Positions 20,800 through 33,640 of a stretch of 64,000 nt of DNA are shown here, in pieces. Position numbers and translations under genes: made by a program. The notes under the pieces are model-generated. The model was given only the letters and a program-made list of their open reading frames with translations, searched no databases and was not told the origin of the DNA. Every line of letters begins with the position of its first letter. Position 1 is the first letter of the stretch. The stretch spans positions 15,704,001-15,768,000 of the forward strand of contig BSBN01000187.1 in assembly GCA_027924645.1 (NCBI GenBank), written 5' to 3'. Source of the DNA: Cunninghamia lanceolata (lineage: Eukaryota; Streptophyta; Pinopsida; Cupressales; Cupressaceae).

Positions 20800-21891
20800 T
20801 GTTGGCAAGAGACACTATATGGATTCATGGTTGTTGTCATTGATGGCAACAAAGGTCATCCCACATATCCGCAAGTCATGATATGTCTCTACCGGAAGTC
20901 AGATTGAAGATTGTGGTGGTCCGGTGAACAAGAACAGAGCATGTGGCAAGGTCCGACAGATTGGTCCGGATCTCTCAGAGGAAGTGTCTTGGTGCAGTGC
21001 GGATCTGGGGAAGTCAAGAGGACTATCTTGAGTAGTATATTCCAAGGATTTAGCCTCCGGAGATGGACAAGGAAAAAGATATGAATAGTTGAGTACCGGA
21101 TTCCTGAGAGACAGTGAAAACAGAGGAAGAACTGACTGACTGAGTATCAAACTACTTTCCGGATGTGTTACAGATGATGATAAAGGTTGCGGAGGCATGA
21201 ATCATGTTTGGCCGACATAATTGATGATATCTACAAGTATATGCTTGATCCGCATTGCTTGGTGAGCAAGGATTCAGCCGACAGAACTAAGTTTGTAAGA
21301 AACTAGACTGTTCCGGATGCCGACTAGAAAGATGATGAAAGTACTTGTGCGGATATATATAGAGGATGGATTTAGTGGTAAAAGGTGTGAATGTATGTGA
21401 GGATATGCGAACAAGTCCAGAGTAGAGTAGAAGTAACAAGAAAGATCCGGTATGTGAAAGGACAGCAGACTAAAGAACAGAGGAAAGATGAAGTGCAGCA
21501 GATCAGTATACTGAACCTAACCGGAACTGAACTCCAGCATATGCAGATGCTTCCAATCAGTTCAAGACTGTGATTCTAATCACTTTGTAAGACAGTGTGT
21601 CTTCTTGTAGGCAGTGAGCCTCTTGTGAGCAGTGTGCTCGGGCAGTGAGCCCTAATTGGCAAGTGCCATTTTTGTAATTTCCTATTCTTCTAACAGAGAA
21701 TAATTCTTGGGTTAATCACCCCGTGGTTTTCTCCCTTAACAGGGTTTCCACGTCAAAAATACTGTGTCATGTGTTTCTTATTTCATGGTTTATGTTTTGT
21801 GTTTGATTTTATGCTGCTTCAATTAAAAGGAAAGTTTAATAAGGGAAATAATTAGGATAACTGATTCACCCCCCCCTCTCAGTTATCAACA
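20800..21891 (+). repeat. 3' LTR of copy A
   Basis: 1,092 bp, the same length as the 5' LTR and identical except for one observed base. Followed by the target duplication GAGTT. Confidence 0.95.
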
Positions 21892-22148
21892 GAGTTAAGG
21901 GGGAAAGTGTAGAGTCAATAATAGGTGGGAAAATAGAAACCCTAGCAGATTTGGGGTTACAGATGACAGATGATTCCAGAGTCTTGTGAGAGGAAGCTAT
22001 AATGTGTTGCAGCCTGTGGAGGGTTGATTCCTCTGATTGTATTTGAGCTTCTATAATGTAATAAGTTGTCCAAATCAATAAAGAAAGTTCTATTTTCTAT
22101 GTGCAATTTTTGTTGTTCTGTGTTTTATGATTTACCCCCTTCATCAAG

Positions 22149-22160
22149 TGGTATTAGAGT
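22149..22160 (+). promoter_or_regulatory. Primer binding site of gypsy-1
   Basis: TGGTATTAGAGT lies a few bases after the LTR end and is a mutated initiator-Met tRNA site (consensus TGGTATCAGAGC). Confidence 0.75.
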
Positions 22161-22247
22161 AAGGCTTCCTGAGTGTGTAGACAGATCGCTAACCGTGAGG
22201 CAGTTTGCACCAGGACCTGAGGTTGTAGGTTTGCTGCGGAGATCAAG

Positions 22248-24146
22248 ATGCCTCCATGAAGAAATCATATTGGGAGGAATGCTTTGACAGAAGAGGGTTT
22301 TAGAGCCCTACAAAGATAAATCGATGCATTGCAAGAGGAGCTGCGAAGAGGGTTTGAGCCAAGAACAAGAGAAGAAAGTGAGGATGAAGCAGAAGAGAAG
22401 CTATCTAAGGAAGAACAAGAAGCTGCAGGAGATCCTATAGAAGTTAGGTTGTTGAGGGCCATTTCTAAGATTGGAAAGAGGCCCAGGATTGAAGTTTCTA
22501 CATATTCTAGAGATTTGAATCCAGAACAACTTATTGATTGGATCAATGACATGGAGGAATATTTTGAGTATGAAGATGTGGAAGACTCAGATCAGGTCAA
22601 GTTTGCAAAAACAAAATTGAAGGGCCGTGCCAGTATTTGGTGGAAGGAGGTCTAGTTAGAGAGGAATAGAAGAGGAAAAGGAAAGATCACCAAATGGGAT
22701 TGGATGGTGGAGAAATTGAAGAAGTAGTTCATTCATGTGGACTATGAGATGGAGTTGTTGAAGAAGCTGCAAGGATTGAAGCAAGGTAACAAGTATGTTA
22801 AGGAGTATACAGAAGAGTTTTATAAGATTTCTATCAGAACCGGTCATGCAAAGGCCAACAAGGAGAAGGTAGCCCATTACATTAATGGGTTGAGGCCAAG
22901 TATTCAAGAGGAACTAAGCCTAGTCAGAATGACCACCATAGAAGATGCATACCAGTTTTCCCTGAAGGTGGAAGAGAAGATGAATAAAAGATTTCACAAC
23001 AAGCAAAGGGGAAGAGGTCAAGGTAGAAGGATTGGTGGAAGACCCTATGGGGGCCAAAATGAAGATTTAAAAAAAAGTAAAGAAGCTGACACCAGTCAAA
23101 ATCATAGAGGAGATAATACCTACCGCCCTCGTGACCAAAACAATGGTGAGCAAAGAGGAAGAGGAAGAGGCAGACCTAGGCAAGGACCTAGAAGAGGAGG
23201 TTTTAGAGGAACATGTTTCCAATGTGGAGAAGAAGGACATCGAGCATATGAGTGTCCACAATATCAAGGAAGGACAAATAGAAGACTTGAAGGTAATGCG
23301 CAAGTTACACATGTCGATGAAGATGCACAATCTAAGTGCTCTGAAGATGCTGAAAGGGGAGAAACCCTAGTTGTCAGAAGAACTTTGTTGAATGAGAAGA
23401 AAGAATCCAATCAGAGGAAGAGTTTATTCCGCACAAGGTGTAAATGTGAAAGTAAGTGTTGTGATATTATTATTGACAGTGGAAGCACTGATAATCTTGT
23501 TTTAGAGGAGATGGTTGACAAGTTGAAGTATACAAGAAGAAAGAATCCACATCCATATCAGATTACATGGTTGCAGAAGGACCATAGAGCTTTGGTCAAT
23601 GAGAAGTGTTTGGTGAAGTTCAAGATTGGTGACTACCATGATGAGGTGTTGTGTGATATCATATCGATGGATGCATGTCATATGTTATGGGGGAGGCCAT
23701 AATAGGAGTGTTGTCCATGATGGCCATGCAAACACATACTCCCTAATAAAGGATGGACTTCATCATAAGTTGAAGCCCTTGAAGGAGGTGGAAGAAAAGG
23801 TATGTAGTATTGCCAGAATTTTATTGGTAGATGGTAGAAAAGTTTTGGAGGGTATGAAGCATGAGCGTCATTGCTTTGTATTGATTCCTAAGATTAGTCA
23901 GGAGAAATGTGAAGATGTACTAGTAGAAATCTCAGAAATGTTGGAAGAATTTCAAGATATTATCTCTGATAATGATAATGTACCAAAAGGTTTACCACTA
24001 GTGAGGAAGATAAGTCATCAAATTCATTTGATATCAGGAGCCAGTTTGCCAAATAAGGCATCCCATAGAATGACTCCAAAAGAGTGAATAGTTGAACATA
24101 CAAGTTTAGAAGTTGTTGAGGAAGAGATTGTTAAGAGAGAGCCTAA
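22248..24146 (+). pseudogene. gag-pol: Ty3/gypsy Gag-protease, broken, start of RT
   Basis: The ATG at 22248 is followed by in-frame stops at 22257 and about 22317. The retrotransposon Gag domain (LIDWINDMEEYFEY, then LKGRASIWWKEV) is cut by a stop at 22653 and resumes at 22737 (KEYTEEFYKIS, HYINGLRPSIQEEL). A basic Arg/Gly linker and one zinc knuckle (CFQCGEEGHRAYEC, from 23214) follow. The aspartic protease has IIIDSGSTDNLV near 23475 and the downstream CDIISMDACHML. A frameshift near 23690-23702 moves the frame to VVHDGHANTYSL and on to the pre-RT segment, ending where the CACTA is inserted. Nonsense and frameshift changes make it inactive. Confidence 0.9.
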
Positions 24147-24345
24147 CACTAGTAGAAATATGGCAAATAAATGACCAGGTGACTAAAACTTTTAGTCACG
24201 TGACCAAACTTTTAATCACATGATTAAAACTTTTTGTAACATAGTTATAAATGACTATTTTGGTCATCGGTTGAAATGACTAAATAAATGACTAATTTAG
24301 TCATGGGGCAAAAAAACACAACTACAAATAAAATTGACTAAGTAA
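24147..24345 (+). repeat. Left terminal and subterminal repeats of the CACTA
   Basis: The terminal inverted repeat is followed by many copies in both orientations of TGACTAAA / TTTAGTCA-like motifs, some as palindromes (AAACTTTTAGTCACGTGACC). In En/Spm elements such subterminal repeats bind the TNPA-type protein. Confidence 0.8.
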
Positions 24346-24482
24346 AGGACTAAATAAATTCCTCTATTCTTTTTTCTTTCACTTTAGTTTTGGAGGGAAT
24401 TAATGGAGGGATTGTGCGTTTATGAATTTTGAACAAAAGTGAAACCTGTGAAGAAACAAAGATTGTGCATTTAACATGATAA

Positions 24483-24645
24483 GATTGTTCATGGCCACCG
24501 AGAATAGGGTATGCAGAGTAGTCGAAAAGGAGAAGATTATTTATGTCCATCAAGAATAGGGTATGAGTAGTCGAACAGGAGAAGATTGTTCATGGCCGCC
24601 AAGAATAGGGTATGAGTAGTCAAACATGAGAAGATTGCTCATGGC
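24483..24645 (+). repeat. Tandem repeat, 49-52 bp, about 3.3 copies
   Basis: Units beginning GATTGTTCATGGCC(A/G)CC at 24483, 24535, 24584 and 24633 share AAGAATAGGGTATG(AGTAGTC). They lie just inside the CACTA left end. Confidence 0.8.
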
Positions 24646-26753
24646 CGCAGTTCTTTGAGTTTGGAAATAGTTTTGAGATCATCATGTGAGTGAAGAAAGG
24701 AGGGAATTTTGGAATTTCTAGCTATAGATGATAGATATCAAAGGAGTAGATAGACGGAAGATAACAAATGGTTTTATGAAGCAAAGGTAGGGTTTTCCAC
24801 GTACCTCTATTATTATCTTAGCCTGCTCTAAAGTTTTGTATCTTTGAAAGCTTGGTGCTCTGTCATTAGTGACTATTCTATCTCTTTCAATGACTATATG
24901 AAGAGGTCTCATGGTTCTTTATTGATAAAGTTCTACTCTTTCCATTCATTATTCATACTTAGAATACCTTGGCATGAAGGAATTTGATGGTCTTCAACCT
25001 GTGACTTAGACACTGCCCCTATGTGTGTGATTCAACCTTTGAAAGATGATTGTATTTTCAAAATGACTGTCACAAAACAGAGAATGAAAGCTTGTTGTTG
25101 AGAATGCAAGACTATTCGTTGATTTGTTTCATTCCTTAAATATGCTCTTCACTATCTTTATTGTCTGTTACTGCTATCTTGACAATAACCTTTGTCATGA
25201 AAACCTTGTTCATTGTTTCATACATGAACTGATATTTATTGTCATATCACGAACTTGCCTACAAATTCCTTAATACAAAGATATCATTGATGATGACTGT
25301 CCTTTGTATGCAAAAATCTATCACAATCACATTCCCTTTGTCCATCTACTGCTATGACTATCATATAGCTTATTAGCTTGATTTTGATAAACTTGGAGAT
25401 TCTATTCATAGACTTTTGACTATAAAAAATCCTCTTTGTTACTTTTGTTATTGATATATGACATAGTTTTCACATAATTCACATTCGGATGTAAAAAGAC
25501 TATCAATATTCCACTGTCTTTTCTCTACTATTGTAGCCCACTTTGGTGACTATGATTAGGGCATCTCTTTGAATGGATAGTGATCTCTTTTCTTCTGTGG
25601 TGTTGTGCATTACTCTTTTTGATGAATGATTTCACTGTCAGTTTGATGACATGATTGTCATCACTTTCAAAGGCACTTATGTCATTGTTTTGGCATCTAT
25701 ATAATGACTATCTTTGCCTGATAAAATCTTCAAGGATTAGTTAACTAATTAGGTAAAGGTTTGTATTTTGACAAAAGTGTTTAGCTTCATGAATTTTGTA
25801 TTTTCATCTTTTTAATGCTGCTATAGACTGTAATATCTGCCCCCTCCTTTGCAATCAAAGGCATGACTATATTCTCTATGTTGTTTTTCCTATTGTCATG
25901 ATTGTCATTTGAAATGGTTGACATCTTGAGTCCTTTATTTGGTGACTTTGCATACAATTTTGGCAAGTGATTTGCTACTATGAATACTTCATCACAATAG
26001 TTATTTAACTGGGGTTGTAAAGTGTAATCTTGATAAATTATTTAGTATTTCTTCTAAATGCTATTTATCTATTGGTTTACATAGCTTGTATATATTTCTA
26101 AGTCAGACAACTTGTAAAATGTATAATTGTTGGCATGGGAATGAAATTGAATTGTTGTTAATGTTTGTTATTCATGGACACGTATTGAAGCACTTACTCT
26201 ATCTGATGCATGTACCTGAAAAATGTTTTAGGTGCATATAAGTGTAGCAGCTACTTGCATAACTTGTTTGGAGAGGACTTGGAGACTTTTGAAAAGGCAG
26301 GCAAGGAATTCAGAGTTTGCTGTCACGAATTTGAAGTCGGTGAGGCCCTCTGCAGCAAAGTCAAATTTGGGGACACACTCTGGAGTAAATTCAAAGGTAA
26401 GTCAAAACCCTCATTGCCAAAAGTGAATTGATATTTTCATGATATTTGGGGAAGCTTCTTGTGGGTGCCCCCCAGGAGATATTTTCATGATTGAAGCTTG
26501 AAAGCTCAAAAGAAAATGTTATCTTCAATATTTTTGAAGTTGATCCTTAACTGATCCTTGAACTCAAATAAAACCACACCTCTACTCTGCATGATCTCCC
26601 TACATGATGACTAGCCCAAACTGAAGGAAAGGTTATCCTAGCTTGACCATATGCATGATTGAAGGTTACCTTTTAAGATTTTATATTTAAAGGCCTTCTA
26701 GGTGTAGGATAGCTTATTATACTAAATTAATACTGGAATACATAATATTATAG
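24646..26753 (+). other. CACTA 5' region without recognised genes
   Basis: 2.1 kb of AT-rich DNA. Short TGACTGTC / GACTATC-like motifs recur between about 25020 and 25750, possibly diverged subterminal repeats. A short frame at 26210-26431 matches nothing I recognise. Promoter and 5' leader of the transposase should lie here. Confidence 0.4.
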
Positions 26754-29700
26754 ATGGATCAATGTCAAAGGTTGACTATAGATCAATATCATGCATATGA
26801 TGAGAGAGTAGCCAAAGAGAGGGAAATGGAAAAATATCCATGTCCATGTAATGACTGTCTTGGTGGAAGGGTGAGACAACTAAATGTGATTTATTGATAT
26901 ATGTAAGATATGGGCATAGTGGTATAATCCCTTGGGCTTACAATTATTATGAAGATATGATAGAATTACAGACTGTGAGAGATGAAGAGGCAACAAACAT
27001 AGATGAAGTGGTACTGGACATAGATGAAGAGGTATAAATGTTAGACAAAGGGTTTGAAGTTGAAACAATGTTGAATGAGGGTCTAAATGATGATTGGGCC
27101 AAGTCAATGGAGGATGCTTTAAAGACTATGTATGCTAATTGCAAGTTAAGTCATTTGACAACAATCCTTCAAATTCTTAACTTGCAAGTGGTGCATGGTT
27201 GGACAAATGAGAGTGTAGATTAGTTATTGGCATTATTAAGTTCGATGTTACCAGTTGACACCACATTGCCAAGAAAATGAAGTCAATATAAAAAGTAGAT
27301 TAGTAAGCTCGCTTGGGGTATGAAAACATCCACACATGTGTTAATGGTTGTGTATTATTTCACAAAAATATTGCAAGTGAGAGTGAATGTCTAAAATGTA
27401 ATGAAGCAAGGTAAAGACAAGGGTTGAAATTAGTTGTGGTTCCTAGAAAGGTTCTTTGCCACTTTCTGATAATCCCATGATTACTCTGAATGTATAGGTA
27501 CAAAGACATTGCTGAACTTATGCAGTGGCATGCCCAAAATAAGAGCATTGATGGAAAACAATGACATGCCTGATTCTAAGATGTGGATGGAATTTGATAA
27601 CAGATGGCCTAGTTTTTCTCAAGATCCTCATAATATAATGTTGGGTTTGGCTCTAGATGGGGTGAACCCATTCTCAGATCAAAGTACTAAATGGTCAACT
27701 TGGCCAGTGTTTTTAATAAATTATAACTTGCCTCCATGGTTAGCAACTAAGCCATTTTTCTTAATGCTATCATTAATTATACCAGGAAAGAAAAGTGTGA
27801 CTTTAGATACAATAGATGCCTATCTAGAGCCATTATATGATGAGCTAATGGAATTGTGGAAATGAATTGAAGCAATTCAATCATTAAGTGATGGTCATTC
27901 AATCAAATTCACTTTAAGAGCTTCCTTATTGGTTATGATTCATGATCTTCCTGCATATGGTACATTGTCTGGTCTCACTATTCATGGATACCATGGCTGT
28001 CCTGCTTGCAACTTTAACAATTTTGCAAGGCACTCAAGAAGTTTGCGTAAGTGTATTTATTGTGGACATCGTGCTTACCTTAAAATGGGTCATCCATATT
28101 ATCGACAAAATATACGTTTCAATGGTCAAGAAGAGAATCGTGAAGCACATTTACTAATAATGAGTGATTACATTATTGAGAATGGAAAAAAAGAAATGTC
28201 ATTTATTGAAAATGGTGGGATTGCTGGTAGTAGATATGATCCATGTAATGAAAGTGGTGTAAAACAGTTGCGCATATTCTATAAGTTGCCATACTTTAAG
28301 GATATAGCCATTAGGCATACTGTTGACTTTATGCATACTGAGAAAAATATATCCTATGCCATTATAGAAATTCTTTTTGGTGTTTTTGATACTATTTCAT
28401 CATGTGAAGACTTTTGAGAACTAAAGATTTGTCAAAATCTTTGGGTTGAAAAATATGATGATGCAAAATATAGAAAACCCAGTGCTCCTTATGTCTAGAC
28501 AAAGGAACAATGTGCACAATTCTTATAGTTGATGTCTCAGACTCACTTTCCCACTGGATATGTAAGTAGTACGATCAGAAGCCAAACTGACATTAATAGC
28601 TTAAGAGGCCTAAAGACCCATGACTATCATGTTATAATCAAAAATATTTTACCTATTGTGGTAAATATATCAAGCTTGGCAAAGGGGCCAAGATTGGCAA
28701 TTATAAGGTTGGGCCTAATATTAAAGAGAATGAGTTCAGATGTATTAGATCCTTTGAACTTTGATAGTTTGAGGGAGGAGATTGTTGAAGTCCTTTGTCT
28801 ATTGGAACGGGAATTTCCAGCAACAATCTTTAACATTTCTATGCATCTTTTGATACATCTAGAATATGATCTAGAGCATTGTGGTCCAATAAGAATGAGA
28901 TGGATGTATCCTATAGAATAATATATGAAGGTTTTGAAAAAAAATGTTTGTACTAGGACAAAACTAGAAGGCAGCATGTCTAAGGGATATTCAATGCAGG
29001 AGGCCATTGGATTTTATACAAAATATATGAAGGATTTTAAAAATGTCAATCGACATGTATGGGATGATGATGAAGATGAGACAGTTGTAGGTGAAGTATT
29101 AGAAGGCAATGGATGTTGCTTCAAGCTATCACATCAATAAAGAAGTGTGATACATGCCTTTATTCTTCAAAACACATCTTCGTTCGATAAGTAGAACAAG
29201 TTAAAAAAATTTACACAATTATTTATTTACACATTTATATTATTAATCTTACTCTGCTGCATTTACACATTTATATTATTAATCTTACTATTTGCACATT
29301 AATATTCTATGTAGAAAATATGAAGAAGAAAATCAAAGTTGGATGCAACATCGACCTCAAAAGCGCAGACGTCATGATTTGGTTGGAGCTGATTCTTTTC
29401 CAAAATTTGAAGAATGGATTGCTAATGCAGTTAGTGATGCAAAAGAAGAAGGTCAAGATATAACAATGGAGGAAAGTGAGCTTTCACAGCCTCCACATTT
29501 ATGGGCTGTGTTTTAGTGGAATGTCGGCCTATGGTAGCCATTTAAGAGTGGAGGAAAAAGACAAAGGAAAGACAAATTGTGATTGTGTTGTAAGTGCCGA
29601 ATTTCTTTGCGAAACTGAGAAGAAATTCTATGCTGGATTCATCCAAGAAATTATTCAAGTGGATTTTGGTGAAAATAGTCCTATATTATTAAAATGTAAG

Positions 29701-30153
29701 TGGATCCGACCATCCGCAGTACATGTTGATGAGTATGGATTTGTATGTGAAAATACAAGACAATTTTTATCAAAGAGGGATGAGCCCTATGTTTTCCCTT
29801 TTCAAATTAATCAATCATTTCTAATTGATGATGTAAGAAGCCCAGGATGGTCGTATGTCATTCAAACATAGTCTCATTCAAAACAAAAATTCATGGAAGT
29901 TGTTGATATAATACCTGATGGGCAATATGTTAATTTACAAGAAACATTCAAAGTAGTAGATGAAGATGATGACGGAGTGTTTGGAGAAGATATCTTGATT
30001 ACCAATGAAGAGATTGGGAGAGAGAATGTATTGCATGACATAGATGAGGATGAGGAAGAAAATCAAGCAGATGCAAACATGAGCGATCAGGATTCTGATC
30101 TTGTTGGCAATGCAGATGATTATGAAGGCATCAAGAAAACAATGAGCTTGTAA
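26754..30153 (+). pseudogene. tnpD: TNP2-family CACTA transposase, broken
   Basis: Domains appear in family order. The transposase-associated zinc region (KYPCPCNDCLGG) is near 26850. The TNP2 core at 27509-28417 contains NIMLGLALDGVNPF, STWPVFLINYNLPPWL and the Cys/His part HGYHGCPACNF. A DUF4218-like segment at 28529-29140 has LKTHDYHVI and RMWMYP-type residues near 28905. A DUF4216-like segment lies at 29476-29871 (KCKWIRPSAV), then an acidic tail to 30153. The family protein cuts and rejoins CACTA ends. Stops separate most segments (27863, 28415, 28526, 28919), some perhaps at introns, and there is a frame change at about 29500. I judge it inactive. Confidence 0.85.
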
Positions 30154-30397
30154 AATGTAGTAGAGAAGCAGCAAGATAAGAAAGGGCATTAGTGTATAGG
30201 AATTTCTTCCACTTTGGGTTTTTCAAGGTAATCTCTTGTGTTGAGCTCTACTTTTTTTTGTTTTTCTAGTTTGTCTTGTTACACGTCATGCATATAACTA
30301 GCTATATTTGTTCCAAACATAAATTACTCATTTTTAAAGCACATATTGACTATTTTTGTTTACTTACATTTGTGTGTTCAGAATTTCTACAGAATTA

Positions 30398-30469
30398 TAT
30401 AAGTAGAAATAATGAGGATTTTATAAGTAGAAATAATGAGGATTATATAAGTAGAAATAATGATGATTC
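30398..30469 (+). repeat. Three 24-bp tandem units
   Basis: TATAAGTAGAAATAATGAGG-type units at 30398, 30422 and 30446; in one frame they read ISRNNED(F/Y) repeats. They lie between the two transposon genes. Confidence 0.85.
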
Positions 30470-30861
30470 ACACTATCAGAAAGACAATTAGTTTCTTCTC
30501 AAATAGAAGGATAAACAAATAGAGTTTCCTTTGGGTTTCAATCTGTGTGCCAAATTTACTTACTAAATTTTTGCTCCATATAATGCATCTTATATGCTAT
30601 CATCCTATGTCATGTCACTTGTCATAGATTGTCTCCTCTAATTTCTAAGAATGCATCTTATATGCTTTGTGAATGTATTTCATATCGGGACTGTCCTTAT
30701 ATACTGTATCATTCAAATGGAAATGAAATCCTTATATACTATGACTACATTTGTTTATATGCTCTAGTTGACTGAAAATAATGGCTTTGTTTATATTCCA
30801 CTCTTGTTCTACCTATTCAAGTTGTTGATTTATATATTATTGTTTATTTGGACTTCAGAAA

Positions 30862-32539
30862 ATGAGGAAAAAGACTATGAGGCACAATTTAGATGATAGT
30901 GATCATGTTGTTGAAGTTCCACTGACAAATTATGAGTGCTTTCATAAAGAACGTGTGGTAAAGAATAGTGAATATTTATCACATCTTGGTTTGACAAACA
31001 GGCAAGTTGTAAATCCACTAAGTAGTATATTATTTGTTTAATTGTGTTTATGAAATTTTATAGGCAAGAGGTTTATGTATATAAGACATAATATGATATT
31101 TTTTTGTTTTATAGGAAAGAAAAAGAGTGCAAAGAAAATGCAGAGATAAAACAAAAGGAAAGTAAAGATACAGTGCTACCAACTTGTAGAAGCCAACGCA
31201 TTTGGGATTCAAGTACGAATGCAGTTGGTGAAAAGAATAGTTGTGATGATGTGCAGCCCGATATAACACATAGTGATGTGTAGCTTGATATAGCACATGG
31301 TGATGTGCAGCCTGATATATCACATGGTGATGTGCAACTTGATATAGCACATGGTGATGTCCAACATTGTGATGATCTCTTAGCACAAAGTCTAAGAGAG
31401 ATTATTGAAAATAATGAGAGGAAAGGAACAATAAGTGAGCTACAGATGATTTATTCAAGATTAAAGGATGTGTTTGAAGTGAAATCTACAGAGACCAGTA
31501 CTGATCTATCTACTCATGACACACCTACTCATGACACATCTGATGTGGCCAAGGATGATGAAGTTTTGGTTAATGAAATTCATGAAAAGAGATCACTTGC
31601 ATCTGATGTACCTGCTACAACTTTTGATGGAACTAGTGGATCAACCAAAAAAGTTTGCTAGTGGTTTAATAGAAGATGTGCCTAATTTTTTCAAAAGAAA
31701 AAGATTGAGTCAAGATTTATATAGATCTATAGAGAGGAATGCAAAACAAAGAAGATTAGAAGGCAAGAAGCCGTTCTTGGTTGAGGTATCGAGAGATGGT
31801 GAACCCATTGGGAAAAATACTGCAAGGTGGGCCTCTGAGTTGGGTGTGAGATGTAGGGCCCATTTGGATATTTACAAATCAAATTTTACAGAGCAAGATC
31901 CACAAAGTGTGGAAAATGCTTTTGAGACTATTGGTGGACAAATCTCTAGAAGATATTACAAGCAAAAGATGAGACTTTTGATAAACAATTATAGATACAA
32001 TTGTAGAAAAACAATCTTGGATGGAAAAGAGAGGTTAGAATCCCCTCTATCTCCCAAATAGTGGGAGGCATTGAAAGAAAATATGTGTATTGAAGAATAT
32101 TTGACAAAGAGTTATAAAGGAAATAGGGCAAGAGATAATGTGGTGGCTGGATATACATTTGGCCGAGCCGGGTTGCATGCCAAAATGGACAAACTTGGAG
32201 TAAGGGTATGGCTTTTTGGTTTAATTTATGTTGGTTATTTATTTCAATTTTTTGCTAAATTGACTATATGTTTATATTGACATTGTATTTTAGGTGGAAA
32301 ATAGTAATAGAGAAGTAGGTGTGGAAGATATGCTTGATTATATGGTAGCACTAGATCCTAGTAAATCTAATGGTAGTATGAAGTGGAAATCTAGTTCATC
32401 AATAGAGATTTTAGAGCCATCTGTTAGATGCCCAGTAAGAGCTGTTGTAGATCATGTCAACTCAAATGAAGGGTACCAACATATAATGAGTTGCTTACAC
32501 AGTCTCACTGAGAATGTCGCAGTTGGCTTCCCCCGTTAA
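30862..32539 (+). pseudogene. tnpA: CACTA second gene (tnpA / Ptta En/Spm type), N-terminal and middle parts
   Basis: Probable first exon from the ATG at 30862 to about 31001, a possible GC-AG intron (31002-31114), and a second exon holding 9-aa repeats. After a frame change near 31640, a conserved part of the plant En/Spm-type second protein follows: RDGEPIGKNTARWASELG at about 31790 and a helical stretch to 32060. A stop there (TAG) interrupts continuity with WEALKEN... to about 32205. A further exon at 32294-32539 follows an AG acceptor. This protein class binds subterminal repeats and helps excision. At least two in-frame stops (about 31281 and 32059) suggest decay. Confidence 0.65.
31248..31367 (+). 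repeat. 27-bp coding tandem repeat, 4.4 copies
   Basis: Units start at 31248, 31275, 31302, 31329 and 31356 (GATGTGCAG...). They encode a 9-residue repeat of type DVQ(P/L)DI(A/S)HG, with one copy carrying CAG to TAG. Confidence 0.9.
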
Positions 32540-33472
32540 GCCTATAGTTTCTGCATGGAATGAGCATAATATTATAGATGAAGATGAGGTAAGAGGCTCT
32601 ATTACACTATCCTTTCATTTTGTGTGCTTGTTATTGGGTAAACTTGTACCATGTTTTTGTTATACTTCCTTGTGATTGCATTGTTTGGATACTTCAATAT
32701 TTATCATAGCTCTTAGATACTGTAAACAAAGAATGAACCTACCCTCAATGTGTGCAATACTGCAATTCTAGCCATTATAACCTTAGCATTGATGCTTTTC
32801 ATAAATGCATTATCACGAATTGTCTCACTGTTCTACTTACAGAACCAAAAGAAACATGCAATACTGCAATTTACTAGGTTCTACTTGAAACCATTTTGCT
32901 TGAGTATTCACTTCATTATTGTTGTCCTTGTCATGTTTATGACATGCTCCTAAGCTGCATTATGACTTTTAACTCTATCGTTCTAGACAGTCACTTTGAG
33001 TATGTCTTAATAAAGCTCTTAATCACTGATCCTAAAGTCAAGGTTGTCAGATATACTTTGTTGCTGTCATTCCAAGGGTTCTTGGTCACTGTCTAATGGT
33101 TTTGACAGTGCCTTTATCTCTTCTCTTTGTTTGGTGAAACCCTACTAGCTATTACATCTCTTTATCTTCTCCTATACCTTCCATGCTATGGATTGTCCTA
33201 AGACAGAGATATGGACTGCCATCTTACAACTTTTACTGTCTTCCTTATCATATGAAGGACTGGGACTTTGCCTTCTTTTTCAAAATCTTATGCTCATGAC
33301 TATAAGAATCCTCCTATAAACTGGAATCTATTACTTACAATAAAGGAAGAATCTCACAACATACCTTGACTTAGTCATTTAAGAGTGGAAGAAAACGTAA
33401 TTTTGAACAAAAAAAATAGTTTTTGCATTCTTTACTTGACTTATATTAATTTTTACATGATGATTAAACCAC
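32540..33472 (+). other. Probable intron or spacer in the tnpA-like gene
   Basis: AT-rich, no recognised protein. It lies between a segment of the second CACTA gene and the short exon-like frame at 33473, so it may be intronic. Confidence 0.35.
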
Positions 33473-33640
33473 ATGCAGAGAAATTATATGAGAGCAAAAC
33501 AAAAAGAAAAAGGCCCTGTCAATAGAGCTCTCTACAAAGCTGCACAACATGAGGACAATGATGATAGTGATTATGTTGAACGTCTTGATGAGAATCTGCA
33601 TGATATTAAGGGTAGTAGTAGTGGTGCTAGAATTGAGGTG
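33473..33640 (+). pseudogene. Exon-like segment of the CACTA second gene
   Basis: An open frame after an AG (ATGCAG) encodes a charged stretch (RAKQKEKGPVNRAL, then acidic) and ends at a possible donor GTGAGT near 33638. Position and strand fit the tnpA-like gene. No domain recognised. Confidence 0.4.

Larger units (their letters stand above)
14444..21891 (+). mobile_element. Copy A: intact pol-less Sirevirus-like LTR element
   Basis: 7,448 bp with two 1,092-bp LTRs (TGTTGGC...TCAACA), flanked by the 5-bp target duplication GAGTT (14439-14443 and 21892-21896). A perfect 13-base initiator-Met primer site and four polypurine tracts are present. The interior holds two intact ORFs (15601-16779 and 17433-20567) and no protease, integrase, RT or RNase H motif. 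LTR identity is nearly complete (I saw one difference), so the insertion is recent. It is presumably mobilised in trans by an autonomous Sirevirus with matching LTRs. It lies in the 5' LTR of gypsy-1. Confidence 0.95.
13852..22143 (+). repeat. 5' LTR of gypsy-1, interrupted by copy A
   Basis: Left part 13852-14443 starts TGTAAGGG; right part 21897 to about 22143 ends ACCCCCTTCA, and the two ends pair as a short inverted repeat. Net length is about 840 bp. The right part has a poly(A) signal AATAAA at 22077-22082. The exact right end (22143 or 22146) is uncertain because the partner LTR is not in the window. Confidence 0.65.
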
